A program made the position numbers and the translations under genes. Shown here piece after piece: positions 19,488 to 28,885 of a stretch of 64,000 bases of DNA. Every line of letters begins with the position of its first letter. Position 1 is the stretch's first letter. This stretch comes from Oceanospirillaceae bacterium (GTDB lineage Bacteria > Pseudomonadota > Gammaproteobacteria > Pseudomonadales > Balneatricaceae): the NCBI GenBank assembly GCA_018647765.1, contig JABGSN010000023.1:1-64000 (forward strand). The letters are read 5' to 3'. The notes below the pieces were generated by a model, which ran no database searches, was not told the DNA's origin, and saw only the letters and a program-made list of their open reading frames with translations.

Positions 19488-20504
19488 ATGACTAAAGCAG
19501 CAACTCAAAGTGACGTAGCCAAGGCGGCAAAAGTATCTACGGCAACTGTATCCCGTGTACTTAACCAACCTGACAGCGTAAAACCTGCGGTTCGCAAACG
19601 CGTACAACAAGTAATGAGAGAGCTAAACTATGTTGCCGATGCCGCTGCGAGAGCTTTGGCTAGTAAACGCTCGCAATGTATCGGTGCAGTAATACCCACC
19701 ATTGCTCACTCCATATTTGCCGAGGGCCTAGACGCCTTTGAAGCCACCTTAAACCAAGCCAATTATGGCTTGATGCTCACCAATTCAGGCTATGACGAAG
19801 ACCAAGAGTGGGCCCAGATACGCACTTTAATCGAACGGGGTGTAGACGCTATTATGCTGGTCGGCTACAACCACAAACCGCAGGTTTATGAGTTACTTCA
19901 ACAGCGCAACATACCCTATGTGTTAACCTGGGCTTTTCGTCAACATAGCCATCACCCCTGTGTTGGTTTTGATAACTTTATCAGCGCCCAACACATTCCT
20001 GAGCATTTATTGAAGCTAGGCCACCGTCGGTTTGGACTTATCACTGGCCTTCCGCAACACAACGATCGCGTGATAGACCGCTTGCAAGGCGTTCAACTTG
20101 CACTTGCAAGCCACGGTATTGAACTGGCAGACAATGCCATTGTGCAATGCAGTTACGATATGAGTGCTGGACGCAGAGCGTGCCATGACCTAATGAGTTT
20201 GGAACCACCACCCACAGCCATCATGTGCAGTAATGATGTATTGGCCATTGGTGCCTTACTCGAGTGCCAAGCCAACGGTATTGCTGTGCCTCAGACCGTG
20301 TCTATTGCAGGCTTTGACGATCTGGCGATTAGCCAAAACTTTACCCCCAGCCTAACCACTATGCATGTTCCTGCTAAGCTGATGGGGAAAAAGGCGGCAC
20401 AGTATTTAGTGGCGTCGCTAGCAGGCGAACAGACTCCCCAACACACGCTGGTTGATGTCTCACTGGTTGAGAGAAATTCGTGTGCTGCCCCACCATTGCG
20501 ATAA
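19488..20504 (+). CDS. LacI-family transcriptional regulator
   Basis: TQSDVAKAAKVSTATVSRVLNQPDSVKPAVRKRVQQVMRELNYVADAAARALAS; periplasmic-binding-like domain. Confidence 0.95.
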   Translation: MTKAATQSDVAKAAKVSTATVSRVLNQPDSVKPAVRKRVQQVMRELNYVADAAARALASKRSQCIGAVIPTIAHSIFAEGLDAFEATLNQANYGLMLTNSGYDEDQEWAQIRTLIERGVDAIMLVGYNHKPQVYELLQQRNIPYVLTWAFRQHSHHPCVGFDNFISAQHIPEHLLKLGHRRFGLITGLPQHNDRVIDRLQGVQLALASHGIELADNAIVQCSYDMSAGRRACHDLMSLEPPPTAIMCSNDVLAIGALLECQANGIAVPQTVSIAGFDDLAISQNFTPSLTTMHVPAKLMGKKAAQYLVASLAGEQTPQHTLVDVSLVERNSCAAPPLR

Positions 20505-20561
20505 CCTGACGTCCCCACTCCATGACATCCACGGCATTCCGGCATTCCTTTTATCCTGAAC

Positions 20562-20599
20562 AAAAAAATCCCGCTAAGCAAAACCTAGCGGGATTTTTT
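20562..20599. terminator. Bidirectional Rho-independent terminator between the LacI gene and fhs
   Basis: aaaaaaatcccgcta ... tagcgggatttttt. Confidence 0.9.
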
Positions 20600-20613
20600 A
20601 ATCAGCGGTTAGC

Positions 20614-22296
20614 TTAGAACAAGCCAACGATGTCGCCGTTTTCGTTGATATCGATGACTTCAGCAGCAGGCTTCTTAGGAAGACCAGGCATGGTCATAAC
20701 GTCACCAGCAAGCACTACGATGAAACCAGCACCGGCAGACAAACGCACTTCACGAAGTGGAATATCAAAACCAGTTGGACGACCCTTAAGCGCAGGATCA
20801 GTAGAGAAAGAGTACTGAGTCTTAGCCATACAGATTGGCAAGTTGCCGTAGCCCGCTTCTTCTAAAGCAGTAAAACGGTCACGTAGCTTCTGGTCGCCTT
20901 GAATGTCGTCAGCGCCGTAGATCTTCTGAGCTACAGTCTTAACTTTGTCCCAAAGAGGCATGTCATCTTCGTACAAGTAGTGGAAGTCGTTTTCGTGATT
21001 TTCTACCAATTCAACAACCGCTTCAGCTAGCTCAGTAGCGCCTTTGCCGCCGTCTGCCCAGTGGTTAGCTTCAATGACTTGAACGCCTAGGTAATCACAC
21101 TTAGCTTGTACTTGCTTCACTTCTTCGTCAGTGTCGGTAACAAACTTGTTAACGGCAACAACTACTGGAAGACCAAACTGGTGGATGTTTTCGATGTGTT
21201 TTTTAAGGTTTTCAACACCTTTAGCAACCGCTTCTAGATTTTCGTTGTTAACGTCCTTAAGAGGAACGCCACCGTGTAGCTTAAGTGCACGGATAGTAGC
21301 AACGATTACAACAGCGTTTGGCGTGATGCCAGCCTTACGACATTTGATGTCTAGGAACTTCTCAGCACCCAAGTCTGCACCAAAACCAGCTTCAGTTACT
21401 GTGTACTCACTTAGCTTCATAGACAAACGAGTAGCAACGACTGAGTTACAACCGTGAGCGATGTTAGCGAATGGGCCACCGTGTACGAATGCTGGCGTGT
21501 GCTCAAGCGTCTGTACAAGGTTAGGGCTGAATGCGTCTTTCAACAATACAGTCATTGCGCCGTGAACCTTAAGGTCACGTGCAGTAACAGGCTTCTGGTC
21601 GTATGTGTAACCAACTACTGCGTCACCCAACTTCTCTTTCAATTCAGCAAGAGTATTAGCAAGGCAGAAGATCGCCATAACTTCAGAAGCTACAGTGATG
21701 TCGAATCCAGTTTCACGAGGAACACCGTGAGCTGGGCCGCCACGACCGATGGTTACGTTACGTAGGGCACGATCGTTCATGTCCATAACGCGCTTCCAAG
21801 CGATGCGACGTGGGTCTAGGTTCAATTCGTTACCTTGCTGAAGGTGGTTGTCGATTGCAGCAGATAACAAGTTGTGTGCAAGGCCAATGGCATGGAAGTC
21901 GCCAGTGAAGTGCAAGTTAATGTCTTCCATGGGTACTACCTGAGCGTAACCGCCGCCGGCTGCACCACCCTTAACACCAAAACATGGGCCAAGAGAAGGT
22001 TCACGCAAACATACAGATGCTTGCTTACCAATTTGATTCAAGGCATCGCCCAAACCGATGGTCGTCGTCGTCTTACCTTCGCCAGCAGGTGTTGGGTTAA
22101 TGGCTGTCACTAGGATCAGTTTGCCATCTTTACGATCGGATACGCTTTTGATGAACTCAGGGCTGATTTTAGCCTTAATTTTGCCGTACATTTCTAAATC
22201 ATCAACATTGATGTTTAGCTTTGTAGCAACTTCAGCGATAGGACGTTTCTCGGCAGCGCGAGCAATATCAATGTCGGACAAGTAAGTCTTAGCCAT
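20614..22296 (-). CDS. fhs: Formate--tetrahydrofolate ligase
   Basis: [63 protein letters not shown]; 560 aa. Confidence 0.97.
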   Translation of the reverse strand: MAKTYLSDIDIARAAEKRPIAEVATKLNINVDDLEMYGKIKAKISPEFIKSVSDRKDGKLILVTAINPTPAGEGKTTTTIGLGDALNQIGKQASVCLREPSLGPCFGVKGGAAGGGYAQVVPMEDINLHFTGDFHAIGLAHNLLSAAIDNHLQQGNELNLDPRRIAWKRVMDMNDRALRNVTIGRGGPAHGVPRETGFDITVASEVMAIFCLANTLAELKEKLGDAVVGYTYDQKPVTARDLKVHGAMTVLLKDAFSPNLVQTLEHTPAFVHGGPFANIAHGCNSVVATRLSMKLSEYTVTEAGFGADLGAEKFLDIKCRKAGITPNAVVIVATIRALKLHGGVPLKDVNNENLEAVAKGVENLKKHIENIHQFGLPVVVAVNKFVTDTDEEVKQVQAKCDYLGVQVIEANHWADGGKGATELAEAVVELVENHENDFHYLYEDDMPLWDKVKTVAQKIYGADDIQGDQKLRDRFTALEEAGYGNLPICMAKTQYSFSTDPALKGRPTGFDIPLREVRLSAGAGFIVVLAGDVMTMPGLPKKPAAEVIDINENGDIVGLF

Positions 22297-22767
22297 GATT
22301 TTACCTTGGTATTAAAATTGAGCTGGTTTAAGCATCAATTTGTGGTTATTTGACCCGTCTGCGAAGGTGCAAAACGAGTCACTTGAATATTGGTGGGAAA
22401 TAATACTCTCCCGTAAATTAACTACATATCCAAAAGCGACCCATGACTATCCACCAGACCGAAACTTACGGGCAACACAGGAAACTCAAGTCAACCCCCT
22501 TTCCAAAAGGAAATTTAGCACCACAATGAGCACCAATTTGTAATTTTTTTTAACCCTGTTCACACACCATTGACAGGCGCGACCGTGTGCACAATCGACA
22601 CTCTAACCTGCTGTAAAATATTCGTTATTACCTAAAAAAACATCGCTTTTCGTCAAGTCAGTTCCATTATTCTAGGGCATAGTAGCGTTTTTGATTGTTG
22701 GCCTGCAGCACCCTCTGGCCGCTGCTTTATACCCAAACCGCCTGATAGAGAATAGAGAATAGAGATC

Positions 22768-23928
22768 ATGGATTTTAGCCTTACCGACGAACAACAAATG
22801 ATCATCGCCACCTTAAAGGCGTTTGTAGAGCAAGAGTTGTACCCCCACGAAGCTGAAGTGGAAAAAACCAACACCATCCGCCCAGAAATCTATGCAGACA
22901 TTAAACAAAAAGCCATTGAGCTGGGCCTCTACGCGGCCAACATGCCAGAACAACACGGTGGCGCTGGTCTAGATAGCCTCACTTTGTGTTTAATGGAGCG
23001 CGAACTAGGCCGCGCCAACTTTGGTTTACAGTACATTGTGGGTCGACCCAGCAACATTCTACTGGCGTGTAAGGGTAAACAAATTGAAAACTACTTGCAT
23101 GCCAGTATTCGCGGCGACAAGGTAGATTGTTTAGCCTTGACCGAACCCAATGCAGGTTCCGACGTACGCTCTATGCAGTGCCGCGCCGAGCGCGATGGTG
23201 ATGACTTCATAATCAACGGTACCAAGCACTTTATTAGCCATGCAGACGTCGCGGATTTTGTCATTCTATTCGCCGCCAGCGGCGTGGAACAAACAGTTCG
23301 TGGCCCAAAGAAAAAAATCACCAGCTTTCTGGTCGACATGGGCACCCCCGGATTCACCGTAGAACCGGGCTACAACAGTGTATCCCACCGCGGATACCAC
23401 AACAGCATCCTTAACTTTGACAACTGTAGAGTACACAAATCCCAAGTTTTAGGCGTAGAAGACCATGGTTTTGATGTGGCTAACGAATGGCTCGGCGCAA
23501 CCCGCTTATCTGTTGCCGCCATGTGCTTAGGGCGCGCCGAACGGGCCTTAGAAATAGCCACCGAGTGGGCCTCCACCCGCAAACAATTTGGCCAAAGCGT
23601 GGGGAAGTTTCAAGGGGTGTCGTTTAAGCTCGCCGACATGGCCACCGAATTAAAAGCTGCGGAACTACTCACCATGTACGCCGCTTGGAAAGACTCCAGA
23701 GGTGAAATGACCGACGCCGACGCTGCAATGGCTAAACTAAAAGCCACAGAAATGCTGGCCATGGTGTCGGATGAGGCCATACAAATTTTAGGCGGCATGG
23801 GCTTAATGGACGAATTGCCATTAGAGCGCATCTGGCGTGACCACCGCGTAGAACGTATTTGGGATGGCACCAGCGAAATCCAACGCCATATTATTTCTCG
23901 ATCTATGTTACGGCCGCTAGAAGGGTAA
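22768..23928 (+). CDS. Acyl-CoA dehydrogenase
   Basis: MDFSLTDEQQMIIATLKAFVEQELYPHE, ALTEPNAGSDVRSMQCRA, QILGGMGLMDELPLERIWRDHRVERIWDGTSEIQRHII. Confidence 0.95.
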   Translation: MDFSLTDEQQMIIATLKAFVEQELYPHEAEVEKTNTIRPEIYADIKQKAIELGLYAANMPEQHGGAGLDSLTLCLMERELGRANFGLQYIVGRPSNILLACKGKQIENYLHASIRGDKVDCLALTEPNAGSDVRSMQCRAERDGDDFIINGTKHFISHADVADFVILFAASGVEQTVRGPKKKITSFLVDMGTPGFTVEPGYNSVSHRGYHNSILNFDNCRVHKSQVLGVEDHGFDVANEWLGATRLSVAAMCLGRAERALEIATEWASTRKQFGQSVGKFQGVSFKLADMATELKAAELLTMYAAWKDSRGEMTDADAAMAKLKATEMLAMVSDEAIQILGGMGLMDELPLERIWRDHRVERIWDGTSEIQRHIISRSMLRPLEG

Positions 23929-23929
23929 G

Positions 23930-25987
23930 TTGGCAATGATCAACAAACAACGATTACGACGCCTCCTAGCGCCTCAATCCATCGCCGTATTTGGCAGCCG
24001 TGGCGCCGACTTCGCCATTCGCGAAAGTCAGGCCATGGGGTTTACTGGCCCCATATGGTCGGTACACCCTAAACGTAGCGCGCTGGAAGGCATTAGCTGC
24101 CTAAAAACCGCCCAAGATCTACCTCAAGCACCCGATGCAGCTTACGTTGCCGTTAATGCCGAAAGCGCCATTGAAACCGTGGCTGCGCTCAACAAAATGG
24201 GCGCCGGTGGGGCGTTACTTTACGCCTCTGGGTTCAGTGAATTAGGACCCATAGGTATCGATAGACAGACACGCTTACTGGCTGCGGCTGGCGATATGCC
24301 TATCATCGGACCCAACTGTTATGGCGTGATCAACGCCTTGGACAAAGCCGTGTTATGGCCCGACCAACATGGCTGCCAACCCGTAGACAAAGGTGTGGGC
24401 ATCATCACCCAAAGTGGCAACATTGGCCTCAACATGACCATGCAACAGGTGGGCTTACCTATTGCCTATATGTTTACCATGGGTAATCAAGCCCAAGTGG
24501 ATATCGCAACGGTGATGGACGCCATGCTGGATGACCCTCGTGTCACCGCTATCGGACTGCACATTGAGGGCATCAACAACTTGGCGGCGTTTGATCAAGC
24601 GGCCCGTCGTGCCCTAAAATTAAACATCCCCATTGTGGCTATTAAAACCGGGCGTACCGCCGCTGCAGCCAAAATCGCCCTCTCTCACACCAGTTCTCTC
24701 ACGGGGGCAGACAGCTTATTTGATGCCTTATTCAAACGTTTGGGTATTGCTCGAGTGGACACCGTGCCGGAGTTTTTGGAATGCCTTAAACTGCTGTCTG
24801 TCATCGGCCATTTAAGCCATAAATACATTGCCTCCATGAGCTGTTCTGGCGGCGAAGCCGGCATGATGGCAGACTTAATAGACGGCCGCGAGATTGAATT
24901 TGGACCCCTAACACAAGCCCAAAAAGACACCACCCTAGCCACTTTCAAAAACGGCGAGCAAGTCGACAACCCGCTGGACTATCAAACTTACATTTGGGGC
25001 CATCGCGAGCAGTTGGCAGCCACCTATGGTGCCCATATGGCTGCCAACTTTAGCGCCACCGTGTTAATCCTAGACTGGCCCAACACGGCAACCGCTAATC
25101 CTTCAGAATGGGATGCCGCCATGCTGGCCTTAGCCGACGCCGCCCAAGCCGGTGGCCACAAGGCCATCGTGCTGGCATCCATGGCCGAGTGCATGCCTGC
25201 ACACGCCATTAACACCTGTATTAAACACGGCATGGCCCCCATGATTGGTATGGACGAGTGTTTAACTGCCCTCAACCATGCATACCGCATTGGCCAGGCC
25301 TTTAAGGCCAATGTGCCACCTGCATTACACATTGGTATAGTACAAGCTGATGGCAGCGCACCCTTGTCGGAAGCGGACAGCAAGCAACGTTTAGCCCTAC
25401 ACGGCTTGCCCATTCCTAATGGCCACACAACCACTAACCTAGACCAAATCATACAGGTGGTAGCCAACTTGGGTTACCCCATTACCTTAAAAGCCGTGGG
25501 GACCGAGTTGGCCCATAAAACGGAATTAGGCGCGGTTAAGCTCAACTTAAAAAACTCAACACAGGTTGCTCAAGCAGCCACCGACTTATTTGCCCTTAGC
25601 GATACCGTGTTAGTGGAACAGATGGTGCAAGGTGTTGTTGCAGAACTCATCATAGGCATTAATTCGGACCCATTGTTCGGCCAATATTTAGTCTTAGGTG
25701 CCGGTGGCATTTTGGTAGAATTACTACAAGATGCACAAAGCTTACTGCTGCCGCTCGATAGAACACAAATCGAACAGGCTTTGTCCAGCCTCAAATGCGC
25801 CCCCATACTCGCGGGTTATCGTGGTAACAGTAGAGCGAATATTGAGGCTATTATTGATGCGGTTATGGCGGTACTCGATTACAGTCAACACGCCCCAGTT
25901 TACGAACTCGACATCAATCCGTTACTCGCCTTAGAGCAAGGCGCCGTGGCGGTTGATGCGTTGGTTCAACTCGGCCAACGAGGCTAA
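23930..25987 (+). CDS. ADP/NDP-forming acyl-CoA synthetase, fused alpha-beta subunits
   Basis: CoA-binding domain LLAPQSIAVFGSRGAD, GIITQSGNIG, ATP-grasp C-terminus (YPITLKAVGTELAHKTELGAVKLNL, VVAELIIGINSDPLFGQYLVLGAGGILVELL). Confidence 0.9.
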   Translation: MAMINKQRLRRLLAPQSIAVFGSRGADFAIRESQAMGFTGPIWSVHPKRSALEGISCLKTAQDLPQAPDAAYVAVNAESAIETVAALNKMGAGGALLYASGFSELGPIGIDRQTRLLAAAGDMPIIGPNCYGVINALDKAVLWPDQHGCQPVDKGVGIITQSGNIGLNMTMQQVGLPIAYMFTMGNQAQVDIATVMDAMLDDPRVTAIGLHIEGINNLAAFDQAARRALKLNIPIVAIKTGRTAAAAKIALSHTSSLTGADSLFDALFKRLGIARVDTVPEFLECLKLLSVIGHLSHKYIASMSCSGGEAGMMADLIDGREIEFGPLTQAQKDTTLATFKNGEQVDNPLDYQTYIWGHREQLAATYGAHMAANFSATVLILDWPNTATANPSEWDAAMLALADAAQAGGHKAIVLASMAECMPAHAINTCIKHGMAPMIGMDECLTALNHAYRIGQAFKANVPPALHIGIVQADGSAPLSEADSKQRLALHGLPIPNGHTTTNLDQIIQVVANLGYPITLKAVGTELAHKTELGAVKLNLKNSTQVAQAATDLFALSDTVLVEQMVQGVVAELIIGINSDPLFGQYLVLGAGGILVELLQDAQSLLLPLDRTQIEQALSSLKCAPILAGYRGNSRANIEAIIDAVMAVLDYSQHAPVYELDINPLLALEQGAVAVDALVQLGQRG

Positions 25988-26961
25988 GCACGGCGTAGTT
26001 GTTGATGTCGATCTTGACTCGGGGCGATGTTAAAAAACTGCCGGTAGGCACGGGAAAAATGAGCTGCAGACCCAAACCCACTAGCTATGGCAATATCGAC
26101 CACTTGCCGGTCTGTTTGTTGTAATAACGCTCGCGCTCGCTGTAACCGTTTGGCCCGATAATAACGCCCCGGTGGCTGTTGTAAATGACGACTAAACAGG
26201 CGCTCTAGTTCACGCTCTGACACACTCACAAGACTGGCGAGTTGCGGTATGCTTAGCGGCTCCTCTAAGTGGTTTTCCATAGCGGCAATAACGGTGAGCA
26301 ACTTGCGATTATTGGTACCTAAGCGCAATGCACTGGTCATGCGTTGCGGTGCCTTGCCTTCTCGCATATGACTATAAATTAGTTCATCCGACACGGTTAA
26401 TGACAATTCATGCCCATGCTGACACTGAATCAGATAGAGCATCATATCTAGGCCAGCTAAGCCACCAGAACAAGTAAAACGGCGGCCATCAATTTCATAC
26501 AACTCGTCGACCACGTCCACACACCTAAATACTTCCTTAAAGGCCATCAGGTTTTCCCAATGGATGGTCGCCCGAGTGCCATTTAACAACCCACTTTTGG
26601 CTAATAAATAACTCCCTGTGTCTTGGCTTCCCAGCCACACGCCTCTGCGACTGTGTTGCTGTAACCAATGCTGCAAATTTTTGTTGTAGCCTTTTTCTGG
26701 CCTAAAACCGGCGCACAATACCAACATATCGAGCCTGAACTCGCGGCCTAAGGCGCAATCAGCAACCAGGCTCATGCCATTACTCGCCGCCACGGGGCCG
26801 CCAGCAGCACTAATCACTTGCCATTGGTATAAACGTTGACCCGATTGGCTATTGGCCTGACGCAAGGGATCGACTAAGGCGGAAAACCCGATCATAGAGA
26901 ACTCGGGCACGAGATAGAAGGCAATGTTAATGGTCTTGCTAGGATTTTGAGGCGCAAACAT
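25984..26961 (-). CDS. GlxA/CdhR-type AraC-family regulator (DJ-1/PfpI-like N-domain)
   Basis: N-terminal amidotransferase-like domain; C-terminal AraC HTH (LAKSGLLNGTRATIHWENL; ELERLFSRHLQQPPGRYYRAKRLQRARALLQQTDRQVVDIAIASGFGSAAHFSRAYRQFF). Confidence 0.93.
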   Translation of the reverse strand: MFAPQNPSKTINIAFYLVPEFSMIGFSALVDPLRQANSQSGQRLYQWQVISAAGGPVAASNGMSLVADCALGREFRLDMLVLCAGFRPEKGYNKNLQHWLQQHSRRGVWLGSQDTGSYLLAKSGLLNGTRATIHWENLMAFKEVFRCVDVVDELYEIDGRRFTCSGGLAGLDMMLYLIQCQHGHELSLTVSDELIYSHMREGKAPQRMTSALRLGTNNRKLLTVIAAMENHLEEPLSIPQLASLVSVSERELERLFSRHLQQPPGRYYRAKRLQRARALLQQTDRQVVDIAIASGFGSAAHFSRAYRQFFNIAPSQDRHQQLRRA

Positions 26962-27081
26962 GGTTACTTAACCCGCTGTCGTTTATGTGCAACAATAGTG
27001 CGATATTAATCATTCTTTGCACCACTTGCAACGACTAATCTATGGGCCTTAAGTAGCCACAATCATAGACACGGAAACCGT

Positions 27082-27555
27082 ATGAATCACGCTTTAAATA
27101 CCCTTAGCACACCGATTATAAAAGATTGGATTGACTATAATGGCCACCTAAACGACGCCTATTATTTAGTTATCTTTACACAGGCGACCGACACCCTACA
27201 GAACCACCTTGGTTTAACGCTGGAACACATCCAAGCCACGGGCGAAACGCTTTTTACGGTAGCTACCCATCTCGCTTACATACAAGAAATTGGTTTGGGG
27301 GAAGTGGTTACGGTAACCACGCAACTGTTAGAAACAGACAACAAACGCATGCGTATTTTTCACCGCATGTTTAACGCCCAACAAGAGTTATTGGCCACCG
27401 TAGAGATGCTGTTTTTGAGTTATAACTTAAAAGCCAAAAAGGTCAGTAATTTTGGCGACATGATGCAGGGAAGTTTGGCGCAGCTTGAACAACAACACGC
27501 TGACATGCCTTGGCCAGACAGTGCTGGCAAAGGCATCACGCTGAAGAGATCTTAA
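27082..27555 (+). CDS. Hot-dog thioesterase (betainyl-CoA thioesterase-like by context)
   Basis: DWIDYNGHLNDAYYLVIFTQATD hot-dog motif; between GlxA-type regulator and betaine methyltransferase genes. Confidence 0.82.
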   Translation: MNHALNTLSTPIIKDWIDYNGHLNDAYYLVIFTQATDTLQNHLGLTLEHIQATGETLFTVATHLAYIQEIGLGEVVTVTTQLLETDNKRMRIFHRMFNAQQELLATVEMLFLSYNLKAKKVSNFGDMMQGSLAQLEQQHADMPWPDSAGKGITLKRS

Positions 27556-27558
27556 CCT

Positions 27559-28605
27559 CTAACGGCGGCGTGAACGACGGCTGGTAGCGGCGCCGTCTGC
27601 GGCGCCACCCGCCACACTCAAGTCGCCGGCAAACTGTGCCTTACCGCCTTTAGACACTTCACCCAGAGCAGATTCGATTTGCTCCACTGTGGGTGCATCA
27701 CCTTTGGTATGGCCATCCAGGGCTTTACGCATCGCCGCCACGTGTTCTGGCGACGTGCCACAACAGCCACCAATAATATTAGCGCCGGCATCCATGGCCA
27801 TAGTGGCATATTGAGCCATAATTTCTGGTGTACCATTATAATGAATCGCACCATTGAGGTATTCCGGAATACCACAGTTGGCCTTCGCCACCAATATGGC
27901 TTTGTCACCACCAGGGGCATTACGCATATTACGAATCGCCATCACCAGCTCCGACGCGCCCACACCGCAGTTAGAACCACACGCATAAGCTGTGTGGTCT
28001 TCGTGGGCACAAGATTGCACCATGTCCGAGGGTGTCACACCCATCATTGAACGACCATTGGTATCAAAACTGTAGGTACAAATTACCGGTAAACCAGTAG
28101 TATTGGCGCCCTCTATTGCCGCTTCCGATTCTTGTGTTGAGGACATGGTCTCCACCCACAATACGTCAGCGCCACCTGCCTTTAAGGCCGCCGCTTGTTC
28201 GGTAAAGGCGGCTACGGCATCGGCATGACTTAAACTGCCCATAGGTTCTGGAATCTCGCCCGTCGGCCCAATAGAGCCAGCCACAATAACCAGCCGCCCT
28301 GCTTTGGCTGCCACTTGCTTACCAATTTTAACCCCCGCCACATTGAGCTCGTGAACCCGATCTTGGGCGTTGTGCAACTTCATACGGTAATGCGTGCCAC
28401 CAAAGGTGTTGGTTAAAATAATGTCTGAACCGGCATCAACAAAACTCTGGTAGTTAGCGGCAATACGATCCGGATGGTCCACATTCCACAGCTCAGGCGC
28501 ATCACCTGTTTCTAGGCCCATGGCAAATAAGTTAGTGCCGGTGGCACCGTCTGCTAATAATACGCCGCGTTTTTCTAAAAGATCCTGTAAAACATTGTTG
28601 CTCAT
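27559..28605 (-). CDS. Betaine--homocysteine S-methyltransferase-like protein
   Basis: LLADGATGTNLFAMGLETGDAPELWN, GSIGPTGEIPEPMG, zinc ligand GGCCGTSPEHVAAM; Arg-rich C-terminal tail SRRSRRR. Confidence 0.88.
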   Translation of the reverse strand: MSNNVLQDLLEKRGVLLADGATGTNLFAMGLETGDAPELWNVDHPDRIAANYQSFVDAGSDIILTNTFGGTHYRMKLHNAQDRVHELNVAGVKIGKQVAAKAGRLVIVAGSIGPTGEIPEPMGSLSHADAVAAFTEQAAALKAGGADVLWVETMSSTQESEAAIEGANTTGLPVICTYSFDTNGRSMMGVTPSDMVQSCAHEDHTAYACGSNCGVGASELVMAIRNMRNAPGGDKAILVAKANCGIPEYLNGAIHYNGTPEIMAQYATMAMDAGANIIGGCCGTSPEHVAAMRKALDGHTKGDAPTVEQIESALGEVSKGGKAQFAGDLSVAGGAADGAATSRRSRRR

Positions 28606-28770
28606 GTGTGCTTCTCAAAAGATACCAATAATGTGGCTATGCTACCTTTGTCTGGGATTGTTAGCTAGGTTACCCTGCATGTTCCGATAGGCTGAGGTTG
28701 AGTTTTTCTCACATAAACATGAATTTTATTCATCTGAATAGACTCAAGTAAAGCCATCTCGCCGATAATT

Positions 28771-28809
28771 AAAAAAGTGGCGCTTAAACACAACAAGCAG
28801 TCGCCACTT
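28771..28809 (-). terminator. Terminator/attenuator-like hairpin in the BHMT leader
   Basis: aagtggcg/cgccactt stem followed by T-run on the minus strand, about 170 nt upstream of the BHMT-like start codon. Confidence 0.5.
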
Positions 28810-28885
28810 AGTCAGCATACAAACCTCAACAACTGCAAAATTTGTCCCAGATTAAACCTGCCCCATTGTACTGAGGAGTATTTCC

